From Paenibacillus sp. 1781tsa1 (GTDB taxonomy: Bacteria > Bacillota > Bacilli > Paenibacillales > Paenibacillaceae): DNA of 64,000 bases. The notes below the pieces were generated by a model. The model searched no databases, was not told the origin of the DNA, and worked only from the letters and a program-made list of their open reading frames with translations. Of this stretch, positions 51,146 through 59,664 are shown piece after piece. The position numbers and the translations under genes were made by a program. The first letter of the stretch is position 1. The number at the start of each line of letters is the position of its first letter. The stretch lies in NCBI RefSeq assembly GCF_024159265.1, contig NZ_JAMYWY010000001.1, positions 1,798,001 to 1,862,000 on the forward strand. The letters run 5' to 3'.

Positions 51146-51619
51146 ATGACTATTCGTCTTTTTCAAACGATTGATCAGCCAGCAGTGCTGAAAATGATGA
51201 CGGATCATGATTTTCAATTCCCTCCGTTTATACGCGAACAGTATCCTGCGCGCTGGGATTTATTTTTAAATATGAAGGATGAACGGATCAGTGCTTATTA
51301 TGTCATGGTTGACGAAGCAGATGTTGTGATAGGTCATGCTGGTTATATCTTTCAGCCTACGGTTAACCGATATGAAATTGTTGGCGTTGTTACATGTAAA
51401 TCACACCTTCGACAGGGTGTAGCCCGTACACTAATTACTGAAATATGTATGAAAATAGCTAAATTTGGATGTAGTGATATCATGCTTTACACACTTGATC
51501 ATGCAGAAAATGAAGCAGCGCTCGTATTTTATGAACGAATGAATTTTCAAAAGGAAGGTGTTGATATGAACTATTATACCTCGGGGTTCCATAGGCTGGC
51601 TCTTGTCAAAACACTATAA
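51146..51619 (+). CDS. GNAT N-acetyltransferase
   Basis: 157 residues; GGGGAGGGGG precedes the ATG. VGVVTCKSHLRQGVARTLI is the acetyl-CoA motif and DHAENEAALVFYERMNF the following helix. Third GNAT within 2.4 kb (49221, 50365, 51146), each of a different subfamily. Substrate unknown. Confidence 0.75.
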   Translation: MTIRLFQTIDQPAVLKMMTDHDFQFPPFIREQYPARWDLFLNMKDERISAYYVMVDEADVVIGHAGYIFQPTVNRYEIVGVVTCKSHLRQGVARTLITEICMKIAKFGCSDIMLYTLDHAENEAALVFYERMNFQKEGVDMNYYTSGFHRLALVKTL

Positions 51620-51923
51620 GTAACTTCAAGTAATCCACTTCACTCAAAATCTGATCTTGATTTGTTAAGCTAATTTAACCTATCTGTATAGTGGAGGGGA
51701 AGCTTCCATTCTCCAAAGTAGGATCGCTACATCGGTCTGATCAGAAACTTCGATCAGAGCAGTGTTTAAGTAGTGGAAGCATAAAAGTTTACTTCAGTTT
51801 AAGTGTAGTGTACTTCCAAAAAAAGATAATGAAAAAGCCGTCTTGCATGTTATACTCTATTGGAATTTGAGGAATGATAAGCAGGATGTTGAGAGATTAG
51901 ATGATCAGAGGAGTGAATGATGC
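51620..51923. other. 304-nt intergenic region with a long imperfect stem-loop
   Basis: GCTTCCA (51702-51708) pairs with TGGAAGC (51774-51780); CTAC (51727-51730) with GTAG (51770-51773); and TCTGATC (51736-51742) with GATCAGA (51752-51758) around a 9-nt loop. The structure spans 79 nt. No ORF. Could be a repeat element, a leader RNA for the VOC gene 140 nt downstream, or a processed RNA. Confidence 0.45.
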
Positions 51924-52307
51924 ATGTTTAGCAAAGTCGGCCAAATTATGTTGTATGTCAACAATCAGGATGAATCATTGGCATTTTGGACGGAAGTTGC
52001 AGGATTCCACATTGTGGATGAAGTAAACCTGGACGAGGGTATGAGATGGATTGAGATTGCGCCCACCCCAGATTCGCAGACGAGTATTATTCTCCATGAC
52101 AAAGAGTTCGTCGAACGGATGTCAGCGGGGGTAAATCTGGGCACACCTTCGTTAATGTTCTTCACCGAAAATCTGGATCAGTTATATGCCGACTTGTCTG
52201 GTAAACATGTAACGGTGGGAGAGATTGTCGAGATGCCAACCGGGCGTGTTTTCAACTTTGCTGATAATGAAGGAAATTACTTTGCAGTCTTGGAACGGGC
52301 GAAGTAA
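51924..52307 (+). CDS. VOC-family (glyoxalase/bleomycin-resistance-like) protein
   Basis: 127 residues. Two beta-alpha-beta-beta-beta modules: GQIMLYVNNQDESLAFWTEV and LMFFTENLDQLYADL, ending in FNFADNEGNYFAVLERAK. Metal or substrate site is not determinable. GAGGAGTGAATG precedes the ATG. Terminator at 52338. Confidence 0.8.
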   Translation: MFSKVGQIMLYVNNQDESLAFWTEVAGFHIVDEVNLDEGMRWIEIAPTPDSQTSIILHDKEFVERMSAGVNLGTPSLMFFTENLDQLYADLSGKHVTVGEIVEMPTGRVFNFADNEGNYFAVLERAK

Positions 52308-52337
52308 GCTACAACTTAAAACCGCTACGGTTGTAAG

Positions 52338-52367
52338 CGATCGACATTCATGTCGGTCGTTTTTTTG
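52338..52367 (+). terminator. Intrinsic terminator
   Basis: CGATCGACA-ttca-TGTCGGTCG with T7. Confidence 0.75.
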
Positions 52368-52527
52368 TTGGAAAAAAGCTTCTGTTTTGGAGTGGAAAAA
52401 CACAAGAAAAATAGAGAATTAATGGGTAAAAATGTTATAATAGAGTGTGGCTGACTTAATGAAAATGATGAGGAATGAATAGTCGGAAATGAAGGTTCGG
52501 ATGGAGAGTATAAGGAGGAATGTGGTT

Positions 52528-53247
52528 GTGGAAAGGACGATTAAAAGTGTACAGGATCTATATGATATGCTCGATGCGGACTTCAGATCTGCCAAGCAAT
52601 TTTGGGAGCCTTTTTATGAGGATCGGGACAGCCCCATCCCCTTTTTCCCTAACAAACCGGATGAGAATCTGGTAGCGCATGTGAACGCAGGTCTGCTGGC
52701 AGGCGGCAAGGCATTGGAACTGGGTTGTGGCCCAGGCAGAAATGCGTTGTATTTAACCCGCCAAGGATATCAGGTAGATGCTTATGATCTTTCCGAGACA
52801 GCTATTGCTTGGGCTAAGGAAAGGGCAACAGAAGAGCAACTGGACGTGCATTTTGAATGTCGCTCCGTGTTCGAACTGGCCCCGGAGCAAGAATATGATC
52901 TTGTCTACGACTCAGGTTGTTTGCACCATCTGTTACCTCATCAGCGGATTCCTTACATAGAGATGATTCACCAAGCGCTCAAGCCCGGAGGATACTTTGG
53001 AATGACTTGTTTTGCTCCTGGTTTTGGCGGTCAAGGTGGGCCGGAGAGCGTCATGGACGATTGGCAGGTATATCAAGAGAAGTCGATGCGAGGTGGTCTT
53101 GCGTTCACGGAGGAGAAGCTTCGTTATTTACTGCAAGATCCATTTGAATGCGTGGAATTACGCCCAATGAAGGCGATGAGCCAGGATGAGAATTGTTTTG
53201 GATTACCGATTTTGTGGGTGACCATGTGGAAGAAACCGGGCGTTTAG
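52528..53247 (+). CDS. SAM-dependent methyltransferase
   Basis: 239 residues from GTG 52528, chosen because AAGGAGG (52512-52518) is 9 nt upstream; other in-frame starts lie before or too near it. Motif I is ALELGCGPGRNALYL, with acidic YDLSETAI, and the catalytic-side loop VYDSGCLHHLLPHQRI. Class I, like TehB/thiopurine-type methyltransferases. An extended -10 (TGTTATAAT, 52433-52441) drives it. Confidence 0.8.
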   Translation: MERTIKSVQDLYDMLDADFRSAKQFWEPFYEDRDSPIPFFPNKPDENLVAHVNAGLLAGGKALELGCGPGRNALYLTRQGYQVDAYDLSETAIAWAKERATEEQLDVHFECRSVFELAPEQEYDLVYDSGCLHHLLPHQRIPYIEMIHQALKPGGYFGMTCFAPGFGGQGGPESVMDDWQVYQEKSMRGGLAFTEEKLRYLLQDPFECVELRPMKAMSQDENCFGLPILWVTMWKKPGV

Positions 53248-53316
53248 TTATAGATTTATAAAGTCATAGGTTGAAGTTTAACCAATATCGCATTGAGCGA
53301 GAGAAGGCGGGGGAAT

Positions 53317-54069
53317 ATGGGAGAGAGGTATTTTATCATTACAGGTACATCCAAAGGAATTGGCAAACAGCTCGCGGAGTTGTTGTTAGCCAGGGGAGAA
53401 TGGGTCTATGGCATTTCACGCGGGCATTCGGACGAGTTGGAATCAAGCGAGGAATGGAGCGGGCGTTACCATCATGTTCAGTACGATCTAGCCGACCTGA
53501 GCGGGATTGATGATGTGGTTACATATCTATTGGACCAAATCCCAACTCAGGAAGCTGATTGCATTGGACTCATTAATAATGCAGCGATGCTGGAGCCTCT
53601 AGGACCCATAGAACAATGCAGTGCGGCAGAGATAAGTCAGAGTCTTAACATCAGTCTTGCAGCGCCAATGATATTGACTTCATCTTTTATTCAACAAACC
53701 AATCACCTGTCCGCCAGACGTAAAATTGTTAATCTCTCATCGGGTTCGGGAAGTTATCCCGCGCCTTCAATGGCAGTGTACTGTACATCCAAGGCAGGTA
53801 TGAATATGTTCACCCAATGCGTATCTTTGGAGCAAACGGGTCGACAGAACCCTGTTGAGATCATTGCTTTTGATCCGGGGATGGTCGATACGGAGTTACA
53901 GGCTGCTGCACGAGGCAAAAGTGCAGAGGAGTTTGCGCTTGCAGGCATGTTCAATCAAGTATATGAAGCAGGGCAATTAAGATCGCCACGAGATGTAGCG
54001 ATGCAGTTGATCGAGCGGATTGACGAACACAATGATACAAGCAATGTTATACACCCTATTGAGAACTAA
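53317..54069 (+). CDS. SDR oxidoreductase, YueD-like (benzil reductase)
   Basis: 250 residues from ATG 53317, with GGCGGGGG upstream. Rossmann motif ITGTSKGIGKQLAE, NNAAMLEPLG, catalytic Ser (NLSSGSGSYP) and YCTSKAGM (Tyr, Lys). FDPGMVDTELQ follows. Resembles YueD, which reduces benzil to (S)-benzoin with NADPH. Physiological substrate unknown. Confidence 0.8.
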   Translation: MGERYFIITGTSKGIGKQLAELLLARGEWVYGISRGHSDELESSEEWSGRYHHVQYDLADLSGIDDVVTYLLDQIPTQEADCIGLINNAAMLEPLGPIEQCSAAEISQSLNISLAAPMILTSSFIQQTNHLSARRKIVNLSSGSGSYPAPSMAVYCTSKAGMNMFTQCVSLEQTGRQNPVEIIAFDPGMVDTELQAAARGKSAEEFALAGMFNQVYEAGQLRSPRDVAMQLIERIDEHNDTSNVIHPIEN

Positions 54070-54254
54070 TATGTTATACGTATTTCGGATCGTTTTCTTT
54101 ACGAAGTATGGATACCTTTTGATATAAGCCCAACTTACCTGTACACTGGAATCAGCGATCTAAAGAACGATTTGTAACGGTAAAGGTGATCCTGCAACAA
54201 CGGAGTCTAATTACCTTATTCAACCTTAGAAGATCAGAAATGTGGTGAAATCTC

Positions 54255-54944
54255 TTGTTTAAAATTATGCTCATTGAAGACGATGAATCGTTATTCAATG
54301 AAATCAAGGAACGTTTGTCCCAATGGTCGTATGACGTGTATGGTGTGCAGGACTTTGGCAAGGTATTGCAGGAGTACAGCGTAATTCAGCCGCAACTGGT
54401 TATTATTGATATTCAGCTGCCCCAATATGACGGGTTCCATTGGTGTCGGATCATTCGCTCGCATTCCAATGTGCCGATTATCTTTTTGTCCTCACGGGAT
54501 CATCCTGCGGATATGGTCATGTCCATGCATTTGGGTGCAGACGATTTTATCCAGAAGCCGTTTCACTTCGATGTATTGATTGCCAAGATTCAGGCAACTC
54601 TGCGGAGGGTGTACAACTATAATACAGAGCATATTGAACTCCGGACTTGGCGCGGTGCTGCAATTGAATATGTGAAAAATACACTCACTTGCGGGGATGA
54701 ATCTGTTCTGTTGACCAAAAATGAGATGTTCATCCTTAAAGTGCTGGTCGAGCACAAAAATCAGATTGTTACCCGTGAGGAACTCATCCGGAGCTTGTGG
54801 GATCATGAACATTTCGTGAGTGACAATACGCTGACGGTTAACGTTAATCGGTTACGGAAGAAACTTGAACCCATCGGCTTGGAGCGGTACATTGAAACCA
54901 AAGTAGGTCAGGGGTACATGGCAACGGAAGAGGCAGAAGCATGA
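54255..54944 (+). CDS. bceR: Response regulator, BceR-like
   Basis: 229 residues from TTG 54255. Receiver (MLIEDDESLFNEI, phospho-Asp in VIIDIQLPQYDGF, Lys in FIQKPF) and OmpR-type winged helix (DNTLTVNVNRLRKKL). The IDIQLP-DGF pattern and the downstream partner genes identify the BceR group that controls peptide-antibiotic transporters. Kinase gene overlaps by 4 nt. Confidence 0.8.
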   Translation: MFKIMLIEDDESLFNEIKERLSQWSYDVYGVQDFGKVLQEYSVIQPQLVIIDIQLPQYDGFHWCRIIRSHSNVPIIFLSSRDHPADMVMSMHLGADDFIQKPFHFDVLIAKIQATLRRVYNYNTEHIELRTWRGAAIEYVKNTLTCGDESVLLTKNEMFILKVLVEHKNQIVTREELIRSLWDHEHFVSDNTLTVNVNRLRKKLEPIGLERYIETKVGQGYMATEEAEA

Positions 54945-55945
54945 TCGGTAAGTACATACGAGAAAGGGCTAGTTGGTTATGGCTACTGGTAAGCATGCAA
55001 CTTATTATTTTATTGGTGGCCTACTTGGACTCGTCCATTCCATTCCAATCTGTGGTGTATATCGTAGGACTGAATGTGGTGGTATGCCTTGTTTTTATCT
55101 GGGCGAGATTCCTGAAAGAGACTCGTTTCTATAAAAAATTGAGCATCTGGGATCATACCTATGATCTGGGAGAACTCGACATCGCCGAAAGTCCATATGA
55201 GCAGATCGTACATGAGGCTCTGAGTTCCCAGACACAGCGATATCGTAAGGAGTCATCACAACATTTTATCGCCCTGGAACAGGAGAAGGACGAGATGTTG
55301 TCCTGGATTCATGAGGTGAAGACCCCACTAACTGCATTGCAACTGATGATTGAGCGTTTGCCAGATGACAAGTTACAGAGCCAAATGACATATGAATGGT
55401 TACGAATCCATCAGTTGCTGGATCAGCAGCTTCATCAGAAGCGGATTCCGTTCATGCATAATGATCTGTTCATCGAAGAGACGGAATTTGAACCGATATT
55501 GAATAGCGAGATTCGAGCGCTGAGATCATGGTGCATATCCAAGGGCATTGGCTTTGATGTATCTTTAATGGTATCGCGTGTACTTACAGACAGCAAATGG
55601 TTAGGTTTCATCCTCCGGCAGTTGTTGAGTAATGCGGTGAAATATAGTGATTCATCGGACATCCTCATTGAAAGTCGGGAACAGGATGGACATGTCATAC
55701 TGATGATTAAGGATCACGGGCGAGGGATTGAGACTCAAGATCTGCCGCGTATATTTGATAAAGGATTTACGTCTACCCGAGGCAGAATGGATGGAGCGGC
55801 TACTGGTATGGGGCTGTATCTGGTTCGTCAGGTGGTCCAGACGCTTCATATGCGCATTCATGTAGAATCTTCTCTTGGCGAGGGCACAATCGTCACACTT
55901 ATTTTTCCGCGAAAAAACGACATGGTGCATCTTGCAGGCGTGTGA
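54941..55945 (+). CDS. bceS: Intramembrane-sensing histidine kinase, BceS-like
   Basis: 334 residues. Two transmembrane helices (about 14-31 and 37-55) joined by only a few residues, so no extracellular sensor. His in SWIHEVKTPLTALQL; HATPase boxes LLSNAVKYSD, DHGRGIE and GMGLYLV. Such kinases sense antibiotics indirectly through the flux of their BceAB transporter. Confidence 0.83.
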   Translation: MIGKYIRERASWLWLLVSMQLIILLVAYLDSSIPFQSVVYIVGLNVVVCLVFIWARFLKETRFYKKLSIWDHTYDLGELDIAESPYEQIVHEALSSQTQRYRKESSQHFIALEQEKDEMLSWIHEVKTPLTALQLMIERLPDDKLQSQMTYEWLRIHQLLDQQLHQKRIPFMHNDLFIEETEFEPILNSEIRALRSWCISKGIGFDVSLMVSRVLTDSKWLGFILRQLLSNAVKYSDSSDILIESREQDGHVILMIKDHGRGIETQDLPRIFDKGFTSTRGRMDGAATGMGLYLVRQVVQTLHMRIHVESSLGEGTIVTLIFPRKNDMVHLAGV

Positions 55946-55956
55946 CAACAATGTCA
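55943..55956 (+). promoter_or_regulatory. BceR-type operator before bceA
   Basis: TGACA-ACAA-TGTCA fits the TNACA-N4-TGTNA inverted repeat of BceR-like regulators. It begins at the bceS stop codon and lies about 60 nt before a TATGAT -10 box (56010-56015). The wider GTGTGACA/TGTCACAT arms followed by TTTTT could also act as an attenuating terminator. Confidence 0.6.
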
Positions 55957-56061
55957 CATGCTTTTTGGTTTTGTTCGGTGAATCACACGATAACACTGCA
56001 CATTCCGCCTATGATATAGACATGAGCATTTTGCAGAAGTTCAAAGAGGAGTGAGTGGGAT

Positions 56062-56817
56062 ATGTGGATACTGGAAGCCAAAAAAATCCATAAAGTCTAT
56101 GGGAATAAACTGAATAAACAGGAAGTGCTGAAGGGGATTGATCTTGGGGTAAGCGAGGGAGAGTTTGTTGGTATTATGGGGCCTTCGGGTTCGGGTAAAA
56201 CGACGTTGCTTAATGTACTTTCTTCCATCGATCGGGTGAGCCAGGGCACGATTGATATTGAAGGCAAGGAATTCACCGGAATGAAGGAGAAACAGCTGGC
56301 TGAGTTCCGCAAACATCATCTGGGCTTTATTTTTCAGGAATACAATCTGCTGGATACCCTTACGGTGAAGGAAAATGTGTTATTACCACTCTCGATTACG
56401 AGCATTCCAAAGCAGGAGGCACACCGGAAGTTTGAACAGATTGCCCGTGAACTGGGAATCTACGAATTGAAAGACAAGTATCCATCTGAGATTTCGGGTG
56501 GGCAGAAGCAGCGAACTTCGGCAGCACGAGCATTTGTCCACGAGCCGAGTATCATTTTTGCGGATGAGCCAACAGGAGCGCTGGATTCCAAGTCCGCTTC
56601 GGATCTGCTAGGCAAGTTAAGTGAGATGAACAGCACCCGAAAGGCGACTATTATTATGGTTACCCATGATCCGGTTGCCGCAAGTTATTGCAGCAGAGTG
56701 ATCTTCATTCGAGACGGTCAGATCTACACCCAGCTGAATAAAGGAGACGAGTCCCGGCAATCGTTTTTCAACGATATTATCAAAACCCAGGGCGTATTGG
56801 GTGGTGTGCAGCAATGA
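56062..56817 (+). CDS. bceA: Peptide-antibiotic ABC transporter ATPase, BceA-like
   Basis: 251 residues. Walker [17 protein letters not shown]-loop [10 protein letters not shown], signature [14 protein letters not shown], Walker [18 protein letters not shown]-loop VTHDPVA. Works with the overlapping permease to remove antibiotic from lipid II-cycle targets. AGAGGAG before the ATG. Confidence 0.85.
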   Translation: MWILEAKKIHKVYGNKLNKQEVLKGIDLGVSEGEFVGIMGPSGSGKTTLLNVLSSIDRVSQGTIDIEGKEFTGMKEKQLAEFRKHHLGFIFQEYNLLDTLTVKENVLLPLSITSIPKQEAHRKFEQIARELGIYELKDKYPSEISGGQKQRTSAARAFVHEPSIIFADEPTGALDSKSASDLLGKLSEMNSTRKATIIMVTHDPVAASYCSRVIFIRDGQIYTQLNKGDESRQSFFNDIIKTQGVLGGVQQ

Positions 56818-58739
56818 GCTTGAATTATATTATCTTCCGTAATCTCAGGAAAAATCTGAAGAATTATTATCTCTATGTTTTTGCGCTTGTGTTCAGTGTG
56901 GCCTTATATTTTTCCTTTGTGACGTTACAGTATGATCCTTCCATGGATGAGGTAGCAGCTTCAACGAAAGGTGCGGCGGCTATAGGCGCATCTTCGGTAC
57001 TGTTAATCGTCATTGTCGGCATCTTTTTGCTCTATGCCAATACAATCTTTATCAAGCGGCGTAGCAAAGAAATTGGATTATTTCAATTGATCGGACTGAC
57101 GAAAGGCAGAATTTTTGGCATTTTGAGTGCGGAGAACAGTATTCTCTATTTTGGCTCCATGGCTATCGGTGTGTTAATTGGGTTTCTTGCGTCCAAGCTG
57201 GTATTGATGATATTGTTCAAAATTCTCGGTGTGGATGCGATTACGAAACTGTACTTCTCTCCGATGGCACTGATGCAAACGGTGATTGTCTTTACGATAA
57301 TGTATTTGCTCATCATGCTGATGAACTACACTTTTATCAAGAGACAGAGCATTCTCTCACTCTTTCGGGTGTCGGCCACTACGGAACAGCAGGTGCAGAA
57401 GATGTCTGTCGGACAGATGATTGTTGGCGTCTTGGGCATTGCCCTGATTGTGTATGGATACTTCATGTCTGCACGGCTGTTCAGCGGTGAGGCAATGGAT
57501 ATGCAGCAGTTGATGTATACGATGATTCTGATTCTCTTCTCGGTCATACTGGGCACATACCTGTTCTATAAGGGTTCGGTAAGTTTTATCTTTAATCTGA
57601 TTCGCAAAAGCAAAAACGGCTACCTATCCATTCATGAGGTGTTATCGTTATCTTCAATCATGTTCCGCATGAAGTCTAATGCCTTGCTTCTCACGATTAT
57701 TACAACCGTATCTGCACTTGCGATTGGCATGTTGTCACTCAGTTACATTTCGTATTATTCGGCAGAGGCTCAGGCCAAGGAAAGCTTGCCGGAGGATTTC
57801 TCTTTTGCTCAGGCGGATGTGAAAAATCGTTTTGTAGCGGAGTTGGAACACAAACAGATTGCTTATGAAGAGAAGCATAGAGAGCCTATTTATATTGAAA
57901 TTGATGCACAAGAAGTGATGGATGACTCCATGACGGAACAATACCTGTTCAGTAGTGTGCTGAGTGACAACATGGTAGATAACATTGATGTGCAAGCGGG
58001 TGAAGTGGTCTTCATGGGATACGGAAATGCCATTCAGCAGTTAATTTCCATTCAGGAGAAAGGTCCAATCGTCTTGCACGGGTTGAAACATAGGCTGGCA
58101 CAACAACTGATCGGAACAACCAAACATGGCGTCCTTCCCGCGTACTATACTGGGGGCACGCCTGTAGCGGTCGTGGATGAGACGGTATATCAGCAACTGA
58201 AGCAGGACATCGATCCCGAGCTGCAGAAAGCCGAGTGGACTGACTACTATGGTGTACGTATTGTGAACGAGGGGCAGGCTGAAGATGCATATGCCGTATA
58301 CAAGGAGCAGCAGTTGGAAGCCCCAAGTTTCTCCCAAATTGAGTTCAGAAATAATCAACGTAACACGATGGGCCTAATTATGTTCATTGTTGGATTCCTT
58401 GGTTTGACGTTTTTAATTACATCAGGATGTATCCTGTACTTTAAACAAATGAATGAGAGTGAAGAGGAGAAGGGCAACTATACCATTCTGCGAAAGCTCG
58501 GATTTACGCAAGGCAATCTGTTGCGTGGAATTCAGATCAAACAATTGTTTAACTTCGGTATTCCACTCATCGTGGGATTGAGCCATAGTTACTTTGCCGT
58601 GAAATCAGGTTGGTTTTTCTTTGGCACGGAGCTGGCGACACCTACGGTCATTGTCATGATAGTCTATACATTGTTATATTCGATTTTTGGTCTGTTGTCC
58701 GTGTGGTACTATAAACGGGTGATTAAGGAAGCTTTGTAG
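56814..58739 (+). CDS. bceB: Peptide-antibiotic ABC transporter permease, BceB-like
   Basis: 641 residues, close to the family's usual 640-670. Ten predicted transmembrane helices with FtsX-like repeats and a large extracellular domain (about residues 320-520) between helices 7 and 8, the ligand-recognition part of BceB. N-terminus [21 protein letters not shown] is typical. Start overlaps bceA by 4 nt. Specificity (bacitracin, lantibiotic or other) cannot be read from sequence. Confidence 0.85.
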   Translation: MSLNYIIFRNLRKNLKNYYLYVFALVFSVALYFSFVTLQYDPSMDEVAASTKGAAAIGASSVLLIVIVGIFLLYANTIFIKRRSKEIGLFQLIGLTKGRIFGILSAENSILYFGSMAIGVLIGFLASKLVLMILFKILGVDAITKLYFSPMALMQTVIVFTIMYLLIMLMNYTFIKRQSILSLFRVSATTEQQVQKMSVGQMIVGVLGIALIVYGYFMSARLFSGEAMDMQQLMYTMILILFSVILGTYLFYKGSVSFIFNLIRKSKNGYLSIHEVLSLSSIMFRMKSNALLLTIITTVSALAIGMLSLSYISYYSAEAQAKESLPEDFSFAQADVKNRFVAELEHKQIAYEEKHREPIYIEIDAQEVMDDSMTEQYLFSSVLSDNMVDNIDVQAGEVVFMGYGNAIQQLISIQEKGPIVLHGLKHRLAQQLIGTTKHGVLPAYYTGGTPVAVVDETVYQQLKQDIDPELQKAEWTDYYGVRIVNEGQAEDAYAVYKEQQLEAPSFSQIEFRNNQRNTMGLIMFIVGFLGLTFLITSGCILYFKQMNESEEEKGNYTILRKLGFTQGNLLRGIQIKQLFNFGIPLIVGLSHSYFAVKSGWFFFGTELATPTVIVMIVYTLLYSIFGLLSVWYYKRVIKEAL

Positions 58740-58782
58740 AATTGGGATCAGGCGTATGCTGATATAACAAAATAGTTTGAGT

Positions 58783-58820
58783 AAAGGGCAGCTGTAATAT
58801 ATACAGACTGTTCTTTTTGC
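58783..58820 (+). terminator. Terminator of the bce module
   Basis: AAAGGGCAG-CTGT ... ACAG-a-CTGTTCTTTTT, a two-part stem with T5. Confidence 0.6.
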
Positions 58821-58934
58821 TTTTTCTAAGAATATTACCTTGTGAAAAAAAGGATGATAATGGAATTGAGTCGAAATGATGATAGAGTCCATGGTTCTGA
58901 TTCATGTATAACGGGAAACGAGAGGAGATTTTCA

Positions 58935-59474
58935 ATGAATCTGGCAAATAAAATCACGTTGGCTAGAATCGCGTTGATTCCATTGTTTATGATCTGTTTC
59001 CTTAATCAGCATAGCTTGATGTTTGCACTAGTTATATTTGCAGTAGCGGCAGGTACGGATAAACTGGATGGATATGTAGCGAGAAAATATAATCAGATCA
59101 CGAATCTGGGAAAGTTGCTTGATCCACTGGCGGATAAACTGTTGATTGCGGTAGCGCTGGTCATGATGGTTCAGGAGAATATGATCAGTTCATGGATTGC
59201 TGTAATCATTATTGGGCGTGAAATTGTCATTACTGCATTACGAATGGTAGCAACAGAGCAGGGCATTGCTCTTGCAGCAGATCGATATGGCAAGATCAAA
59301 ATGGTGCTTCAGGTGGCAGCCATCATTGCCATTTTGTTATACAATGTTCCGTTCAGTTTGCTGACTGAGGTGCGGGTTGATGTAATTTTATTGTGGCTGG
59401 CGGCAGGAGTTACGCTGTTATCGGGATTGAATTATATTGTAGTAAACTATAAGTTGCTACAGACAGAAAAATAG
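58935..59474 (+). CDS. pgsA: CDP-diacylglycerol--glycerol-3-phosphate phosphatidyltransferase
   Basis: 179 residues from ATG 58935, with GAGAGGAG upstream; the longer frame from 58842 has no site. The CDP-alcohol phosphotransferase motif DG-x2-AR-x8-G-x3-D-x3-D is complete in DKLDGYVARKYN and LGKLLDPLADKL. Four or more transmembrane helices. Makes phosphatidylglycerophosphate. A housekeeping pgsA normally sits with ymfM/recA, so this isolated copy may be a second paralogue. Confidence 0.82.
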   Translation: MNLANKITLARIALIPLFMICFLNQHSLMFALVIFAVAAGTDKLDGYVARKYNQITNLGKLLDPLADKLLIAVALVMMVQENMISSWIAVIIIGREIVITALRMVATEQGIALAADRYGKIKMVLQVAAIIAILLYNVPFSLLTEVRVDVILLWLAAGVTLLSGLNYIVVNYKLLQTEK

Positions 59475-59511
59475 AAGAGCCAATCGGATAATGGTTCGAT
59501 AATCCAATGTT

Positions 59512-59541
59512 ACCCTGTACACAATGTGCAGGGTTTATTTG
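59512..59541 (+). terminator. Intrinsic terminator
   Basis: ACCCTGTAC-acaat-GTGCAGGGT then TTATTT. Confidence 0.65.
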
Positions 59542-59664
59542 TCGTTGATTTCCGTTCAAAAATATGTGGGGCATATGTATTGTTCCTTGTATACTTAGAT
59601 TATCTAAATATACATACAATGAATCGGAAAAAAGTGCACCATGGTGCTGATTCAGGAGGATCTC

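Noticed and set aside
50917-51174. An 85-codon open frame between two GNAT genes
   Set aside because: A perfect 13-bp terminator hairpin with T-rich tail lies inside it, there is no convincing ribosome site, and it overlaps the next gene's start.
51620-51923. T-box or riboswitch leader before the VOC gene
   Set aside because: No T-box core sequence, specifier loop or terminator/antiterminator pair was found; the known riboswitch cores I can recognise are absent.
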